Assembly: GCF_034353875.1 (NCBI RefSeq)
Contig: NZ_CP133784.1
Span: 4,058,501-4,122,500 of the forward strand
DNA: 64,000 nt
Direction: 5' to 3'
From: Pseudomonas sp. MH9.2
GTDB taxonomy: Bacteria > Pseudomonadota > Gammaproteobacteria > Pseudomonadales > Pseudomonadaceae
The notes under the pieces are model-generated. The model ran no database searches. It saw nothing but the letters and a program-made list of their open reading frames with translations, and had not been told where the DNA came from. Shown piece after piece: positions 1 through 8,174 of the stretch. Made by a program: the position numbers and the translations under genes. How positions within the stretch are numbered: the stretch's first letter is position 1; every line of letters starts with the position of its first letter.

Positions 1-384
1 TATGTGCCGATTACCGACGACACCCACGAGTATTGGGAAATCCTTGTGCGAGTGTGCAACACCGATGAAGAGCGTGAGAAAAACCAGTATCGCTACGACC
101 GCGTGTACAAGCCACTTTGCCTGCACGGTTTCAACGATTGTGATCTGTACGCCCGCGAAGCCATGCAGAACTTCTACACCGATGGTACCGGTTGGGACGA
201 TGAGCAACTGGTGGCGACCGATATCTCCCCGATCACCTGGCGCAAGCTGGCTTCGCGCTGGAATCGCGGTATCGCTAAACCGGGACGTGGTGTTGCCGGT
301 TCGGTGAAGGATTCCAGCCTGATCTTCAAGGACACCGCCGACGGTCATCGCCCAGGCTACAAAGTCCGTCAGATCGAGGACTGA
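1..384 (+). CDS. Rieske aromatic oxygenase alpha subunit, C-terminal part
   Basis: Open from the first base (frame 1) to TGA at 382-384; the start and the N-terminal Rieske [2Fe-2S] domain lie outside the window. The visible 127 residues read like the end of the catalytic domain of phthalate/phenoxybenzoate-type single-component oxygenases: an H-E-Y-W core strand, a stretch on the substrate lid (Y-D-R-V-Y-K-P-L) and a closing segment ending near R-P-G-Y-K-V. Such enzymes oxygenate aromatic rings or demethylate methoxy groups using electrons from a ferredoxin-reductase. A matching reductase lies at 7136-8164 and an extradiol dioxygenase at 12545-13504, so ring activation ahead of meta cleavage is the likely role. 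The family is fairly sure; the substrate is unknown. Confidence 0.7.
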   Translation, partial: YVPITDDTHEYWEILVRVCNTDEEREKNQYRYDRVYKPLCLHGFNDCDLYAREAMQNFYTDGTGWDDEQLVATDISPITWRKLASRWNRGIAKPGRGVAGSVKDSSLIFKDTADGHRPGYKVRQIED

Positions 385-391
385 GGTGACC

Positions 392-429
392 GAGCCAGCG
401 TTTTTCACGAAGCGCTGGCTCACTTTTTG
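392..429 (+). terminator. hairpin after the Rieske gene
   Basis: Two 9-base arms (GAGCCAGCG at 392-400 and CGCTGGCTC at 413-421) enclose a 12-base loop and are followed by ACTTTTTGG. It lies between the Rieske gene and the next start, so it may be a terminator or a partial attenuator, because the following genes run in the same direction. Confidence 0.6.
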
Positions 430-441
430 GTGGAGCCCCCT

Positions 442-1305
442 ATGCCCAAGTTAACCCCTCCAGTCAGTCAGTTTGTGTCGGTCGATGGCGTTCGTCTGCA
501 TTATCAGGTCGTTGGCCAAGACACCCCTCGATTGCCGGTCATATTTACCCATGGTGGTGGTCCGGGCAGCACAGCCTGGAGCAATTTCCGTCTGAGTGCT
601 GAGACGTTCGCGACTCGGCACCGTTGCTACTTCCTCGATTTTGCCCAGTTCGGCCGCTCGGATATGGTTCCGGTTCACGGGCCTCTGTTAGGTTGGCATG
701 CACGCAAATTGTTGGGTTTCATGGACGCTCTTGGCCTGGAACGTGTGCATCTGATCAACCAGTCTCTTGGCGGCGCGGTGGCTTTGCGCCTGGCCGCAGA
801 CTCTCCGCAGCGCGTTGGCCGGTTGATCAGTATCGGCGCGCAGCCCGTCGATCGCGGTGTACTGCAGCCGCTGCCGCTGTTCAGTAAGCACGCCGCGACT
901 TTGATGAGTGACTACTACCTCGCTGATGATGGTCCGAGCATCAGTAAGATGCGTGTGCTGCTGGGACGTTATGAGCTACACAACGATGAGCTGCTGGACG
1001 ACGAAAACCTGCACCTGCGTTTCGAGGCCAGTGATAACGCCGGCTTTATCCAGCTGCTGCAAACCCCTGGTGCATTTGGCGAGTGGGAAAGCCTGCTGCC
1101 AGTGCTTGATCAGGTTCAGGCACCCACCTTGCTGTGCTGGGGCCTTCATGACTGGTTTGGCAGCGTCGATGTGCCGATGATGATGCTCAATCGCCTGCCC
1201 GACGCCCGCCTGCACGTATTCGGCAACGCTGCCCACCACCTGCAGAGCGAGTGCCCGGATGAGTTCAACCGCCTGGCCTTGAGCTTTATCGGAGCACACG
1301 AATGA
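442..1305 (+). CDS. alpha/beta-hydrolase
   Basis: A 287-residue alpha/beta-hydrolase. Visible parts are the oxyanion H-G-G-G-P-G near residue 35, the nucleophile elbow N-Q-S-L-G-G near residue 107, an acid region around L-H-D-W-F, and the last catalytic His in the A-A-H-H-L-Q segment near the C terminus. The layout resembles C-C bond hydrolases and epoxide/ester hydrolases of aromatic pathways. ATG at 442 is preferred over an upstream TTG because GGTGGAG stands just before it. The stop overlaps the start of the amidase (ATGA), so the two are translationally coupled. A second hydrolase of this fold lies at 13501, so one probably handles the ring-cleavage product and the other an ester or lactone. 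Which is which cannot be told. Confidence 0.8.
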   Translation: MPKLTPPVSQFVSVDGVRLHYQVVGQDTPRLPVIFTHGGGPGSTAWSNFRLSAETFATRHRCYFLDFAQFGRSDMVPVHGPLLGWHARKLLGFMDALGLERVHLINQSLGGAVALRLAADSPQRVGRLISIGAQPVDRGVLQPLPLFSKHAATLMSDYYLADDGPSISKMRVLLGRYELHNDELLDDENLHLRFEASDNAGFIQLLQTPGAFGEWESLLPVLDQVQAPTLLCWGLHDWFGSVDVPMMMLNRLPDARLHVFGNAAHHLQSECPDEFNRLALSFIGAHE

Positions 1306-2708
1306 ACCTGCCAAGCGATCTGCATTACCTCGAGATGCACGAGCTGTCGCTGCTGATCCGCAGCCGCAAGCTGTCTCCGGTGGAGGTTACCGAGGCGCAG
1401 TTGGCCCGCATCGCCGAACTGGACCCGGGTCTGCACAGCTACGCCCGGGTGACCCCGGAGCTGGCCTTGCAGCAAGCGCGAGAAGCCGAGCAAGAGTTGG
1501 CTAATGGCACCTGCCGCAGCCCGCTGCATGGCATTCCGGTGGCGTACAAGGATCTGTTTGACACGGCCGGTGTGGTTACCGCAGTAGGCATGCCCTTGCA
1601 CGCTTCGCGTATCCCTGATCAGGATGCCACCGTTGTCTCCCGTTTACGTGAAGCCGGCGCAGTAATGCTGGGCAAGCTGCAAATGACCGAGGGTGCTTTC
1701 GCTATCCACCACCCGAACATCACCGCGCCGAACAACCCCTGGCACCCGGGGCATTGGACCGGTGCTTCGTCCAGCGGCTGCGGCGTGGCCACCGCTGCGG
1801 GACTGTGTTACGCCTCAATCGGTAGCGATACCGGCGGCTCGATTCGCTTCCCCTGTGCCGCCAACGGCCTGACCGGGTTGAAGCCGACCTGGGGGCGAGT
1901 CAGCCGTCATGGCGCCTTTGAACTGGCCGCAAGCCTCGACCACGTAGGGCCAATTACCCGTAGTGCGCGTGATGCGCTGTTCCTGCTTTCTACTATCGCC
2001 GGCCATGACCTGCTTGATCCCACCTCCCAGCCCAGCGTGTGCCTGGAGGTTCCCGGGATCGACGACAGCTTCCGCGGGTTGCGAGTAGGCATTGATGAAA
2101 GTTGGCTCAGCGATGGCGTGGATCCTGTGATCCAGCAGGCGTTACAGCAGATCATGGCGATGATCCGTGCCGGTGGCGGTAAGTTGCTGAGCATTCGGAT
2201 GCCCGACACCCGCGCCGTCAGCCAGAATTGGGAGGCACACTGCGGCGTACAGACCGCTGTGGCGCATGCCGATACCTATCCGCTGCACGCCAGCCAGTAC
2301 GGCCCGGCGTTACGGCGGCTGATCGACGGCGGGCGAGAGCTGAACGGCATGGACTATCAGCGGATTCTGTTGGAAGCACAGCGATTCACCGGTCAGGTCG
2401 AGATGCTTTTGTATGAACTGGACCTGCTGCTGGCTCCGGTGCAACCCTATGCCGCGCCGACTCACGAGCAACTGTCCAGCCTGGCATTGGACCCTGAGGC
2501 CAACCGCCGCCTGATCCAGTTCACCGCACCCTTTAACGTCAGTGGTCACCCCTGTATCAGCCTGCCGATTGGCCTGACCGAAGGCGGTCTGCCGATTGGT
2601 GGGCAGTTCATCGGGCGTAAAGGGGGCGAAGCCACGCTGTGCCGCGCGGGTATGGCGGTGCAGCGGGTCAGCGATTGGCATCGGCTGCGGCCGCAGTGCC
2701 TAAAATGA
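1302..2708 (+). CDS. amidase-signature family amidase
   Basis: A 468-residue amidase-signature enzyme, the usual length for AtzF/GatA-like amidases. The Ser-cisSer-Lys triad is visible: Lys in Y-K-D-L-F-D-T-A-G (about residue 83), the cis-Ser in G-A-S-S-S-G-C-G (about 157) and the nucleophile Ser in D-T-G-G-S-I-R (about 180). It should hydrolyse a carboxamide to acid plus ammonia or amine in the cytoplasm. Its start overlaps the preceding hydrolase by four bases. A second, clearly different amidase (10275-11723) in the same cluster suggests a substrate with more than one amide or imide bond, or an amide made during degradation. The substrate cannot be read from sequence. Confidence 0.85.
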   Translation: MNLPSDLHYLEMHELSLLIRSRKLSPVEVTEAQLARIAELDPGLHSYARVTPELALQQAREAEQELANGTCRSPLHGIPVAYKDLFDTAGVVTAVGMPLHASRIPDQDATVVSRLREAGAVMLGKLQMTEGAFAIHHPNITAPNNPWHPGHWTGASSSGCGVATAAGLCYASIGSDTGGSIRFPCAANGLTGLKPTWGRVSRHGAFELAASLDHVGPITRSARDALFLLSTIAGHDLLDPTSQPSVCLEVPGIDDSFRGLRVGIDESWLSDGVDPVIQQALQQIMAMIRAGGGKLLSIRMPDTRAVSQNWEAHCGVQTAVAHADTYPLHASQYGPALRRLIDGGRELNGMDYQRILLEAQRFTGQVEMLLYELDLLLAPVQPYAAPTHEQLSSLALDPEANRRLIQFTAPFNVSGHPCISLPIGLTEGGLPIGGQFIGRKGGEATLCRAGMAVQRVSDWHRLRPQCLK

Positions 2709-2818
2709 GGTTACGTCGATGATCCAGCCCGCTCCGTCTGTCCAGCCGCTGAACTGTTCGGATCAGCGCTACGCCCTGGGCGTTCGCGAGGAGCGGGTAT
2801 GAGCGAAGGCTTATCGAT

Positions 2819-3807
2819 GTGACCCCCTCGACCGAGCTGCTCGAGTACCAGCACCTGCAGGCGCTGCGTTCGCACGATCTCGACGAGGTGCGCGATAGGG
2901 TGTCGTCGATGTTTTGCGAACATCAACTGCTGGTCAAGGGGGGGAGCGGCTCAACTACCGCCACGCGCACCTGCGCACTGGACGGCTGAGTTTCAGCCAG
3001 ATGAGCTACGGGGCCCAAGTGAGTGTAGCGCCCGGTAGCTTGGGGGATTTCTACCTCGTGCAGTTGCCGCTGGCTGGAAGCGACCTGCAGTGTGTTGGCG
3101 GCCGTGAGCTGTACAGCAATCATCGCTATGGCTCCGTGCATGCGCCGCACGAAGCCCTGGAAATGAACTGGAGCCACGACTGCCGCAAGTTGGTGGTGCG
3201 TTTCGATCGCGAAGCGCTGGAGCAGCACGCGGCCAGCATGTTCGGACGCAGCCTGTACAAGCCTTTGGGATTTCATCCCACCATGAGCCTGGATCACCCG
3301 GCCTGTGCTGCCTGGAGCAGCAGCGCGCAACATATTTTTGCCGAGATGCAACGCTCGCCGCAGTTGTTTGACCTGCCTCTGATCCGTACCCAGTTCGAAC
3401 AGACGTTGATGACGACGCTCCTGAGCTGGCAGCCGCACAGTTTACGGTGTGAGCTGGAGCAGACCATGCCGCGTCTGTTGCCTCGTCATGTCAAAGTTGC
3501 AGTCGATTACATGCAAGCGTACCCGGAACAGCCCATCACCATCGAGACCCTTGCAGCCGTCAGTGCAGTCAGCGGCCGCACGCTGTTTGCCGGGTTTGAA
3601 AAGTTTCTCGGTTTGAGTCCCATGCGCTATCTGCGTGACATTCGTCTGGAGCGCGTGCGCCAAGATCTGCTCGACCCCGGGCAGCCGCACAGCGTCACCG
3701 AAATCGCCACCCGCTGGGGTTTCTTCCAGCTCGGGCGACTGGCCGCCGAGTACCGTCGGCGTTACTCCGAGACACCCAGGGAAACGCTGGTTCGCTCGCG
3801 AGGGTAG
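2819..3807 (+). pseudogene. AraC-family regulator, frameshifted at a G7 tract
   Basis: The C-terminal two thirds are a normal AraC/XylS regulator: an AraC_binding_2-type sensor (S-F-S-Q-M-S-Y-G-A followed by G-D-F-Y-L-V-Q-L-P-L) and two helix-turn-helix motifs, the first at S-A-V-S-G-R-T-L-F-A-G-F and the second at I-A-T-R-W-G-F-F-Q-L-G. The main open frame begins only at 2914. The family's N-terminal helix (E-Y-Q-H-L-Q-A-L-R-S-H-D-L-D-E) reads in another frame from a GTG at 2819. The two frames meet at seven Gs (2938-2944); adding one G or removing two restores a continuous protein of about 330 residues. Either the regulator is inactive, the tract switches phase, or the base count is wrong. 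It would be the local activator of the flanking catabolic genes. Confidence 0.65.
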
Positions 3808-3867
3808 GGGGGGTGCATGTCGGGCAGGGACCCTCTGCGTTAATTCCCGCACTTTATGCATACCCTC

Positions 3868-3880
3868 TGCGCAATGCGCA
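3868..3880. promoter_or_regulatory. 13-bp palindrome upstream of the monooxygenase operon
   Basis: TGCGCAATGCGCA is made of two TGCGCA hexamers around a central A, a perfect dyad about 85 bases before the monooxygenase start, in the 155-base gap after the AraC-type gene. It could be a regulator site for this operon. AraC proteins more often bind direct repeats, so the assignment is weak. Confidence 0.3.
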
Positions 3881-3962
3881 TATTGCCTATGCCTGCACTG
3901 CTCCACATTGGCTGCACGGACTGCATCGCGTCGTCCGGACTACCACTATGGAGCGAAACCCA

Positions 3963-5195
3963 ATGAGAACGATCACAATCGTCGGTGCCGGGCAGGCAGG
4001 TCTACAACTTGGCATTGGTTTGCTGCAACAGGGCTACACCGTCAACCTTATTTCCAACCGTACCGGTGCGGAAATCGCGGCGGGCAGGGTGCTGTCCAGT
4101 CAGTCAATGTATGACATGGCGCTGGGTTTTGAACGTGAGCTGGGCCTGGCGCTGTGGGACGACATCTGCCCACCCACTGTGGGTGTGCACTTGCGCGCGG
4201 GTAACGGCGAAGGTCTGGGAGTGGACTGGCGGGCCCGTATGCAGGCTCCTGGTCAGTCGGTAGATCAGCGCATCAAGATGCCACGCTGGATGGAAGAATT
4301 TCAAAGTCAGGGCGGCAACCTGATTATCGAAGAAGCCGGTCTGGCCGAACTTGAGCGTTATGCCGACAGCAGCGATCTGGTCATCGTGGCCAGTGGCAAA
4401 GGCGAGATCGGCAAGTTGTTTGAGCGTGACGCCGAACGTAGCGTGTTTGATCGTCCGCAGCGCACCATTTCGTTGACCTACGTGCACGGGATGCTTCCAC
4501 GTAGCGACTACAGCGCACTCAATATCAGCATCAATCCGGGCATTGGCGAATACGTCAATTTCCCCTGCATTACCCATACCGGCCCCGGCGATATCATCAA
4601 CCTGGAATGTATCGAAGGTGGCCCGATGGATCGCTGGGGCGAGGTCAGCACCCCGGCCGAACACCTCGAATTGGCGGTGGAATTGATCCACGAATTCTTC
4701 CCCTGGGAGGCTCCGCGCTGTAAAAACCTGCGCCTGACCGACGAGCTCGGCACGCTGGTAGGTCGCCTGACGCCTACGGTGCGCAAGCCGATCGGTGTAC
4801 TGCCCTCTGGGCGCACCGTACTCGGTATGGCCGACGTGCTGGTGCTCAACGACCCCATCACCGGGCAGGGCTCAAACAACGCCAGCAAGTGCGCCAATGT
4901 GTACATGAAGGCAATTCTCGAACGCGGCGAACTGAACTTTGACGACAACTGGAAGCAGGCAACCTTCGAAAGGTACTGGGACTATGCCCAGTGGGTAGCG
5001 CTTTTCACCAATACTCACCTGTTACCTCCGCCGGAATCCATCATGCGGGTGTTCGCAGCCTGCGCGCAAAACCCGCAGATTGCCTCAACCGTGGCCAACG
5101 CATTCGACGATCCAAAGAGCCTTCGGCCCTGGTACTACGATGTGCAGGAAGCCGAGCGCTTCATCGAAAGTTTTCCAGTGGCAGAGGGCGTCTGA
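3963..5195 (+). CDS. StyA-like FAD-dependent monooxygenase
   Basis: A 410-residue single-component flavoprotein monooxygenase of the styrene/indole monooxygenase (StyA) group, whose members are near 415 residues. It starts with the FAD-binding G-A-G-Q-A-G-L motif (residues 8-14). A second FAD motif of the group is seen near residue 290 (G-M-A-D-V-L-V-L-N-D-P-I-T-G-Q-G). These enzymes epoxidise vinyl side chains or indole using reduced FAD delivered by a separate reductase. ATG 3963 is chosen because GGAG sits eight bases before it and it begins directly with the nucleotide-binding strand. The gene leads a three-gene unit with a FadL-like porin and a flavin reductase. The StyA group is well supported; styrene itself is not implied. 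Confidence 0.82.
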   Translation: MRTITIVGAGQAGLQLGIGLLQQGYTVNLISNRTGAEIAAGRVLSSQSMYDMALGFERELGLALWDDICPPTVGVHLRAGNGEGLGVDWRARMQAPGQSVDQRIKMPRWMEEFQSQGGNLIIEEAGLAELERYADSSDLVIVASGKGEIGKLFERDAERSVFDRPQRTISLTYVHGMLPRSDYSALNISINPGIGEYVNFPCITHTGPGDIINLECIEGGPMDRWGEVSTPAEHLELAVELIHEFFPWEAPRCKNLRLTDELGTLVGRLTPTVRKPIGVLPSGRTVLGMADVLVLNDPITGQGSNNASKCANVYMKAILERGELNFDDNWKQATFERYWDYAQWVALFTNTHLLPPPESIMRVFAACAQNPQIASTVANAFDDPKSLRPWYYDVQEAERFIESFPVAEGV

Positions 5196-5196
5196 G

Positions 5197-6402
5197 ATGG
5201 GGGCTTTCAACTCTGGCACCTGGCGTTTCTCCGGCATTGCTACGGCACTGCTTTTAGCGGGCGCACCCTGTCACTTTGCTCAGGCCACTCAGGGCACTTT
5301 CCCTCATGGTTACGGGGTTAAATCCGAGGGCATGGGCGGCGTGGTACTGGCCCTGCCTCAGGACGCGCTGGTTGGCGCGTCGAACCCGGCCGGCATGGCG
5401 TGGGTCGGTGATCGAGTGGATGCCGGGGTCGCCTTGCTGAAGGTCGACAACGGCGTGGAGTTTGCCGGAAAAACCATCAGCGGTAGCGCAGACAATGATC
5501 TGTACATCATTCCCCAGCTGGGTGTGAACCACATGCTCGATGAGGTCAGCAGTGTTGGCCTTTCGGTGGTGGGTAACGGTGTTGGCACGGACTATAGCCG
5601 TGAAAGCAACGTGGGCGGCCTGCAGAGTCCCGGCGCAACGCTTCAGCAGATGGTTGCGACCCTTAGCTATGCGCGCAAGATTTCCGAGCGACACAGCCTG
5701 GGCGTAGGCCTGCTATTGATCCGACAGCAGCTTGATATCGACGGCACCAGCAGTATCGGCTTGCCGGAAGGGCGCGACGAGTCCTACGGCGGCGGTTTGC
5801 GTGTGGGCTATCTGGGGCGCATCACCGATGAGCTGAGCCTCGGAGCCAGCTATGCGACGCGTGGCTACATGTCGAAAATGAAGCATTTTGACAAGCTGCT
5901 GGCCGAGGGTGGAGACCTCGATATGCCCTCCACTTATGGCGTCGGGCTGAGCTACAAACGCGGTGACTGGACGTTGGCTGCCGACCTGCAAAAAATTCTC
6001 TGGCGCGATGTGAAGGCTTATGGCAACCCCGGCGTAGGCCGTGCCACGGGGGCTCCGGGCGAGAGCGATGGTCCTGGTTTCGGCTGGCACGACCAGACGG
6101 TATACCGCGTGGGTGTGGCGTACGAAGCCACGCGTGATCTGACCCTGCGCGTGGGCTACAACGACGCCAACCAACTGCTGGATAGCCGCGACGGTTACCT
6201 CGGCACGCTGGCGCCCGCCGCCAACCATCGCCACGTCACGCTGGGTACCACCTACCGTCTGGGCGGCGGCAACGAGGTGTCGTTCGCTTATGCGCGATCG
6301 TTCATGGACAAGGTTAACGGCGATGGTCAGGGACCGGATGCCGTGAGCTCGCCTTACATGAGCCAACACTGGTTTTCGCTCAGCTACGGCCTGGCGTTCT
6401 AA
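5197..6402 (+). CDS. FadL/TodX-like outer-membrane channel
   Basis: A 401-residue outer-membrane protein of the FadL/TodX/OmpP1 family, which takes up hydrophobic aromatics and fatty acids. It has a signal peptide (hydrophobic A-T-A-L-L-L-A-G-A), then the family's N-terminal plug region with G-M-G-G-V-V-L-A and S-N-P-A-G-M-A, alternating beta-strands and a C-terminal aromatic residue (ends G-L-A-F). ATG 5197 follows the monooxygenase stop by one base and lies inside the spaced operon. The longer upstream reading overlaps the previous gene and lacks a signal peptide, so it was discarded. It is likely the entry route for the substrate of this cluster. Confidence 0.82.
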   Translation: MGAFNSGTWRFSGIATALLLAGAPCHFAQATQGTFPHGYGVKSEGMGGVVLALPQDALVGASNPAGMAWVGDRVDAGVALLKVDNGVEFAGKTISGSADNDLYIIPQLGVNHMLDEVSSVGLSVVGNGVGTDYSRESNVGGLQSPGATLQQMVATLSYARKISERHSLGVGLLLIRQQLDIDGTSSIGLPEGRDESYGGGLRVGYLGRITDELSLGASYATRGYMSKMKHFDKLLAEGGDLDMPSTYGVGLSYKRGDWTLAADLQKILWRDVKAYGNPGVGRATGAPGESDGPGFGWHDQTVYRVGVAYEATRDLTLRVGYNDANQLLDSRDGYLGTLAPAANHRHVTLGTTYRLGGGNEVSFAYARSFMDKVNGDGQGPDAVSSPYMSQHWFSLSYGLAF

Positions 6403-6416
6403 GGGGGGATGTTTGA

Positions 6417-6908
6417 ATGATTGATACCACCGCTTTACGTCAGGCCCTCGGCCACTTTGCCACCGGCGTCACTGTAGTGACGACCCGGGATGTCGGGGGG
6501 GAGCCCATTGGTGTGACGGCCAGCAGCTTCAACACGGTTTCGCTGGACCCACCGCTGGTGCTCTGGAGTATCGGCCGCAACGCCTTGAGTTATCCGGTGT
6601 TCTCAGAGGCCGAACACTTCGCCATACATGTGCTGGGTGACGAGCAGGAGGCGTGGTCGAACCGTTTCGGTCGGGCATCAGAGGCCAAGTTCAGTGGCCT
6701 GGACTTCGGCGAAGGCGTTGGCGGTGTGCCGCTGCTGAATGGCTGTCCAGCGCGTTTCGAGTGCCGTATCGAGCACCGCTATGAAGGCGGCGACCACCAG
6801 ATTCTGGTCGGGCGAGTGCTGCGGATGGAGCTGGGGGCAGAGGATGCCCGCCCGCTGTTGTTCCATCGTGGGCGATACGCCGGGCTGGACTCATTACCGA
6901 GGGGGTGA
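6417..6908 (+). CDS. flavin reductase (StyB/HpaC-like)
   Basis: A 163-residue flavin reductase-like FMN-binding protein, typical for StyB/HpaC. Family features are G-H-F-A-T-G-V-T-V-V-T near residue 11, the flavin-contact stretch G-V-T-A-S-S-F-N-T-V-S-L-D-P-P near 32, and H-R-Y-E-G-G-D-H near 120. It reduces FAD or FMN with NAD(P)H and hands it to the monooxygenase encoded two genes upstream. It is the last gene of the monooxygenase/porin unit; a strong terminator follows within 25 bases. Confidence in the reductase role is high; the partner assignment rests on position. Confidence 0.85.
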   Translation: MIDTTALRQALGHFATGVTVVTTRDVGGEPIGVTASSFNTVSLDPPLVLWSIGRNALSYPVFSEAEHFAIHVLGDEQEAWSNRFGRASEAKFSGLDFGEGVGGVPLLNGCPARFECRIEHRYEGGDHQILVGRVLRMELGAEDARPLLFHRGRYAGLDSLPRG

Positions 6909-6928
6909 CGGTATTCAGCCCTTTTCAC

Positions 6929-6955
6929 GGCAGCCAGCCATGGCTGCCTTTTTTT
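6929..6955 (+). terminator. intrinsic terminator after flavin reductase
   Basis: A perfect 8-base stem, GGCAGCCA (6929-6936) and TGGCTGCC (6941-6948), with a four-base loop, followed by seven Ts. It ends the monooxygenase operon. Genes from 7136 on therefore need a promoter in 6956-7135, where no convincing -35/-10 pair could be picked out. Confidence 0.9.
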
Positions 6956-7135
6956 GCAAGAAACTGCGCTCTTGGGATAACCGCGTAGCTCAAAGGAGCG
7001 CAGTCAGCTGCTGCTACTTCCTAATATCGAGAGCATGACCAGCCCCCTCCGGAGCGCTGGTGGTTTGCTACCACCACGCTCCAGCACGGCTTCGCCAGAA
7101 CCACGCAATTCCCGTACTCCGGTGGAATCCTGTTT

Positions 7136-8164
7136 ATGAATGAACCAGTGCATCAAGTCACCCTGAACTTCGCCGATGGCGTCACCCGCAGCTTCAGCGT
7201 CGCACCGAACAGCAATATTCTCGATGCCGCCATCGAAGCGCAAATGCCGGTGCTCTTCCAGTGCCGCTCCGGCAGTTGCTCAAGCTGCATCAGCACCCTG
7301 ACAGAGGGCGAGGCGCTAACCCGTCCGGGCGCCAGTTCGACCTTGCTGGCCAGCGAGTTCGCGGCCGGCCAGCGTCTGCTATGCGTCTGCCAAGCCGAGT
7401 CCGATTGCACCTTCGACCTCGGCTACGGCAGTGAAGTCGGCTCCAGTGCGGCGCATGAAGTACACGCCTTTATCGACTCGGTCGAACGTATCGCCAGCAA
7501 TGTGATGCGCGTGACTCTGGAATTGGCCGAAGGCGAATGGATGGAGTTCCGCCCGGGCCAGTTCATGCAGATTGTTGTGCCAGGCCTTGGTGTGTTGCGC
7601 AGCTACTCGCCAGCGAGTACCCAGCAGAGCTTGCCAAAGATGGAGTTCCTGATCCGTCTGCTACCCGGTGGGGCGATGTCCGAGTTTCTGGAGTCCGTGG
7701 CCGAGTCCGATCAGGTCCTGAATCTGAGCGGTCCTTATGGCGCGTTCTTCCTGCGTGAGGAGCACAAACGTGCGCCGCATATTTTTGTCGCGGGCGGCAC
7801 TGGCCTGGCGCCGATCCTGTCAATGATCGACGCGCTGCGTCAGGGCAGCGGGCGCAAGCCACCGATGCTCCTGACCTTCGGCTGCGCGGTGCCCGAAGCG
7901 CTGTTCTCGCTTGAGGACATTGAGTTGCGTCAGCAATGGTTGCCGTCCCTCGAGACGCGCATCTGTGTCGACCGCGAAGCCACCGACGGCCTGCATCAGG
8001 GCAGCCCGGTCAGCGCATTGCGAGAAGGTGACATCAACCATCCTGACGCCGTGGCTTACCTGTGCGGCCCGCAGCCCATGATTGACGCCGCCACCAAGCG
8101 CCTGATCGAGCTGGGCATGAAGTCGCAAAATATTTTTGCCGAACAGTTTGTCGCCAGTAATTGA
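7136..8164 (+). CDS. oxygenase reductase component (2Fe-2S, FAD, NAD)
   Basis: A 342-residue electron-transfer reductase of the BenC/XylZ type. The N-terminal plant-type ferredoxin shows C-R-S-G-S-C-S-S-C (about residues 43-51) and the fourth Cys in L-C-V-C-Q-A. It is followed by an FAD-binding domain with R-S-Y-S-P-A-S near residue 155 and an NAD-binding domain with G-G-T-G-L-A-P-I near 220 and a C-G-P-Q-P-M motif near 310. It passes electrons from NADH to a terminal oxygenase, most simply the Rieske protein that ends at base 384. It is the first gene of the second transcription unit and is separated by ten bases from the M20-like gene. Confidence 0.85.
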   Translation: MNEPVHQVTLNFADGVTRSFSVAPNSNILDAAIEAQMPVLFQCRSGSCSSCISTLTEGEALTRPGASSTLLASEFAAGQRLLCVCQAESDCTFDLGYGSEVGSSAAHEVHAFIDSVERIASNVMRVTLELAEGEWMEFRPGQFMQIVVPGLGVLRSYSPASTQQSLPKMEFLIRLLPGGAMSEFLESVAESDQVLNLSGPYGAFFLREEHKRAPHIFVAGGTGLAPILSMIDALRQGSGRKPPMLLTFGCAVPEALFSLEDIELRQQWLPSLETRICVDREATDGLHQGSPVSALREGDINHPDAVAYLCGPQPMIDAATKRLIELGMKSQNIFAEQFVASN

Positions 8165-8174
8165 GGAAGTGCGC

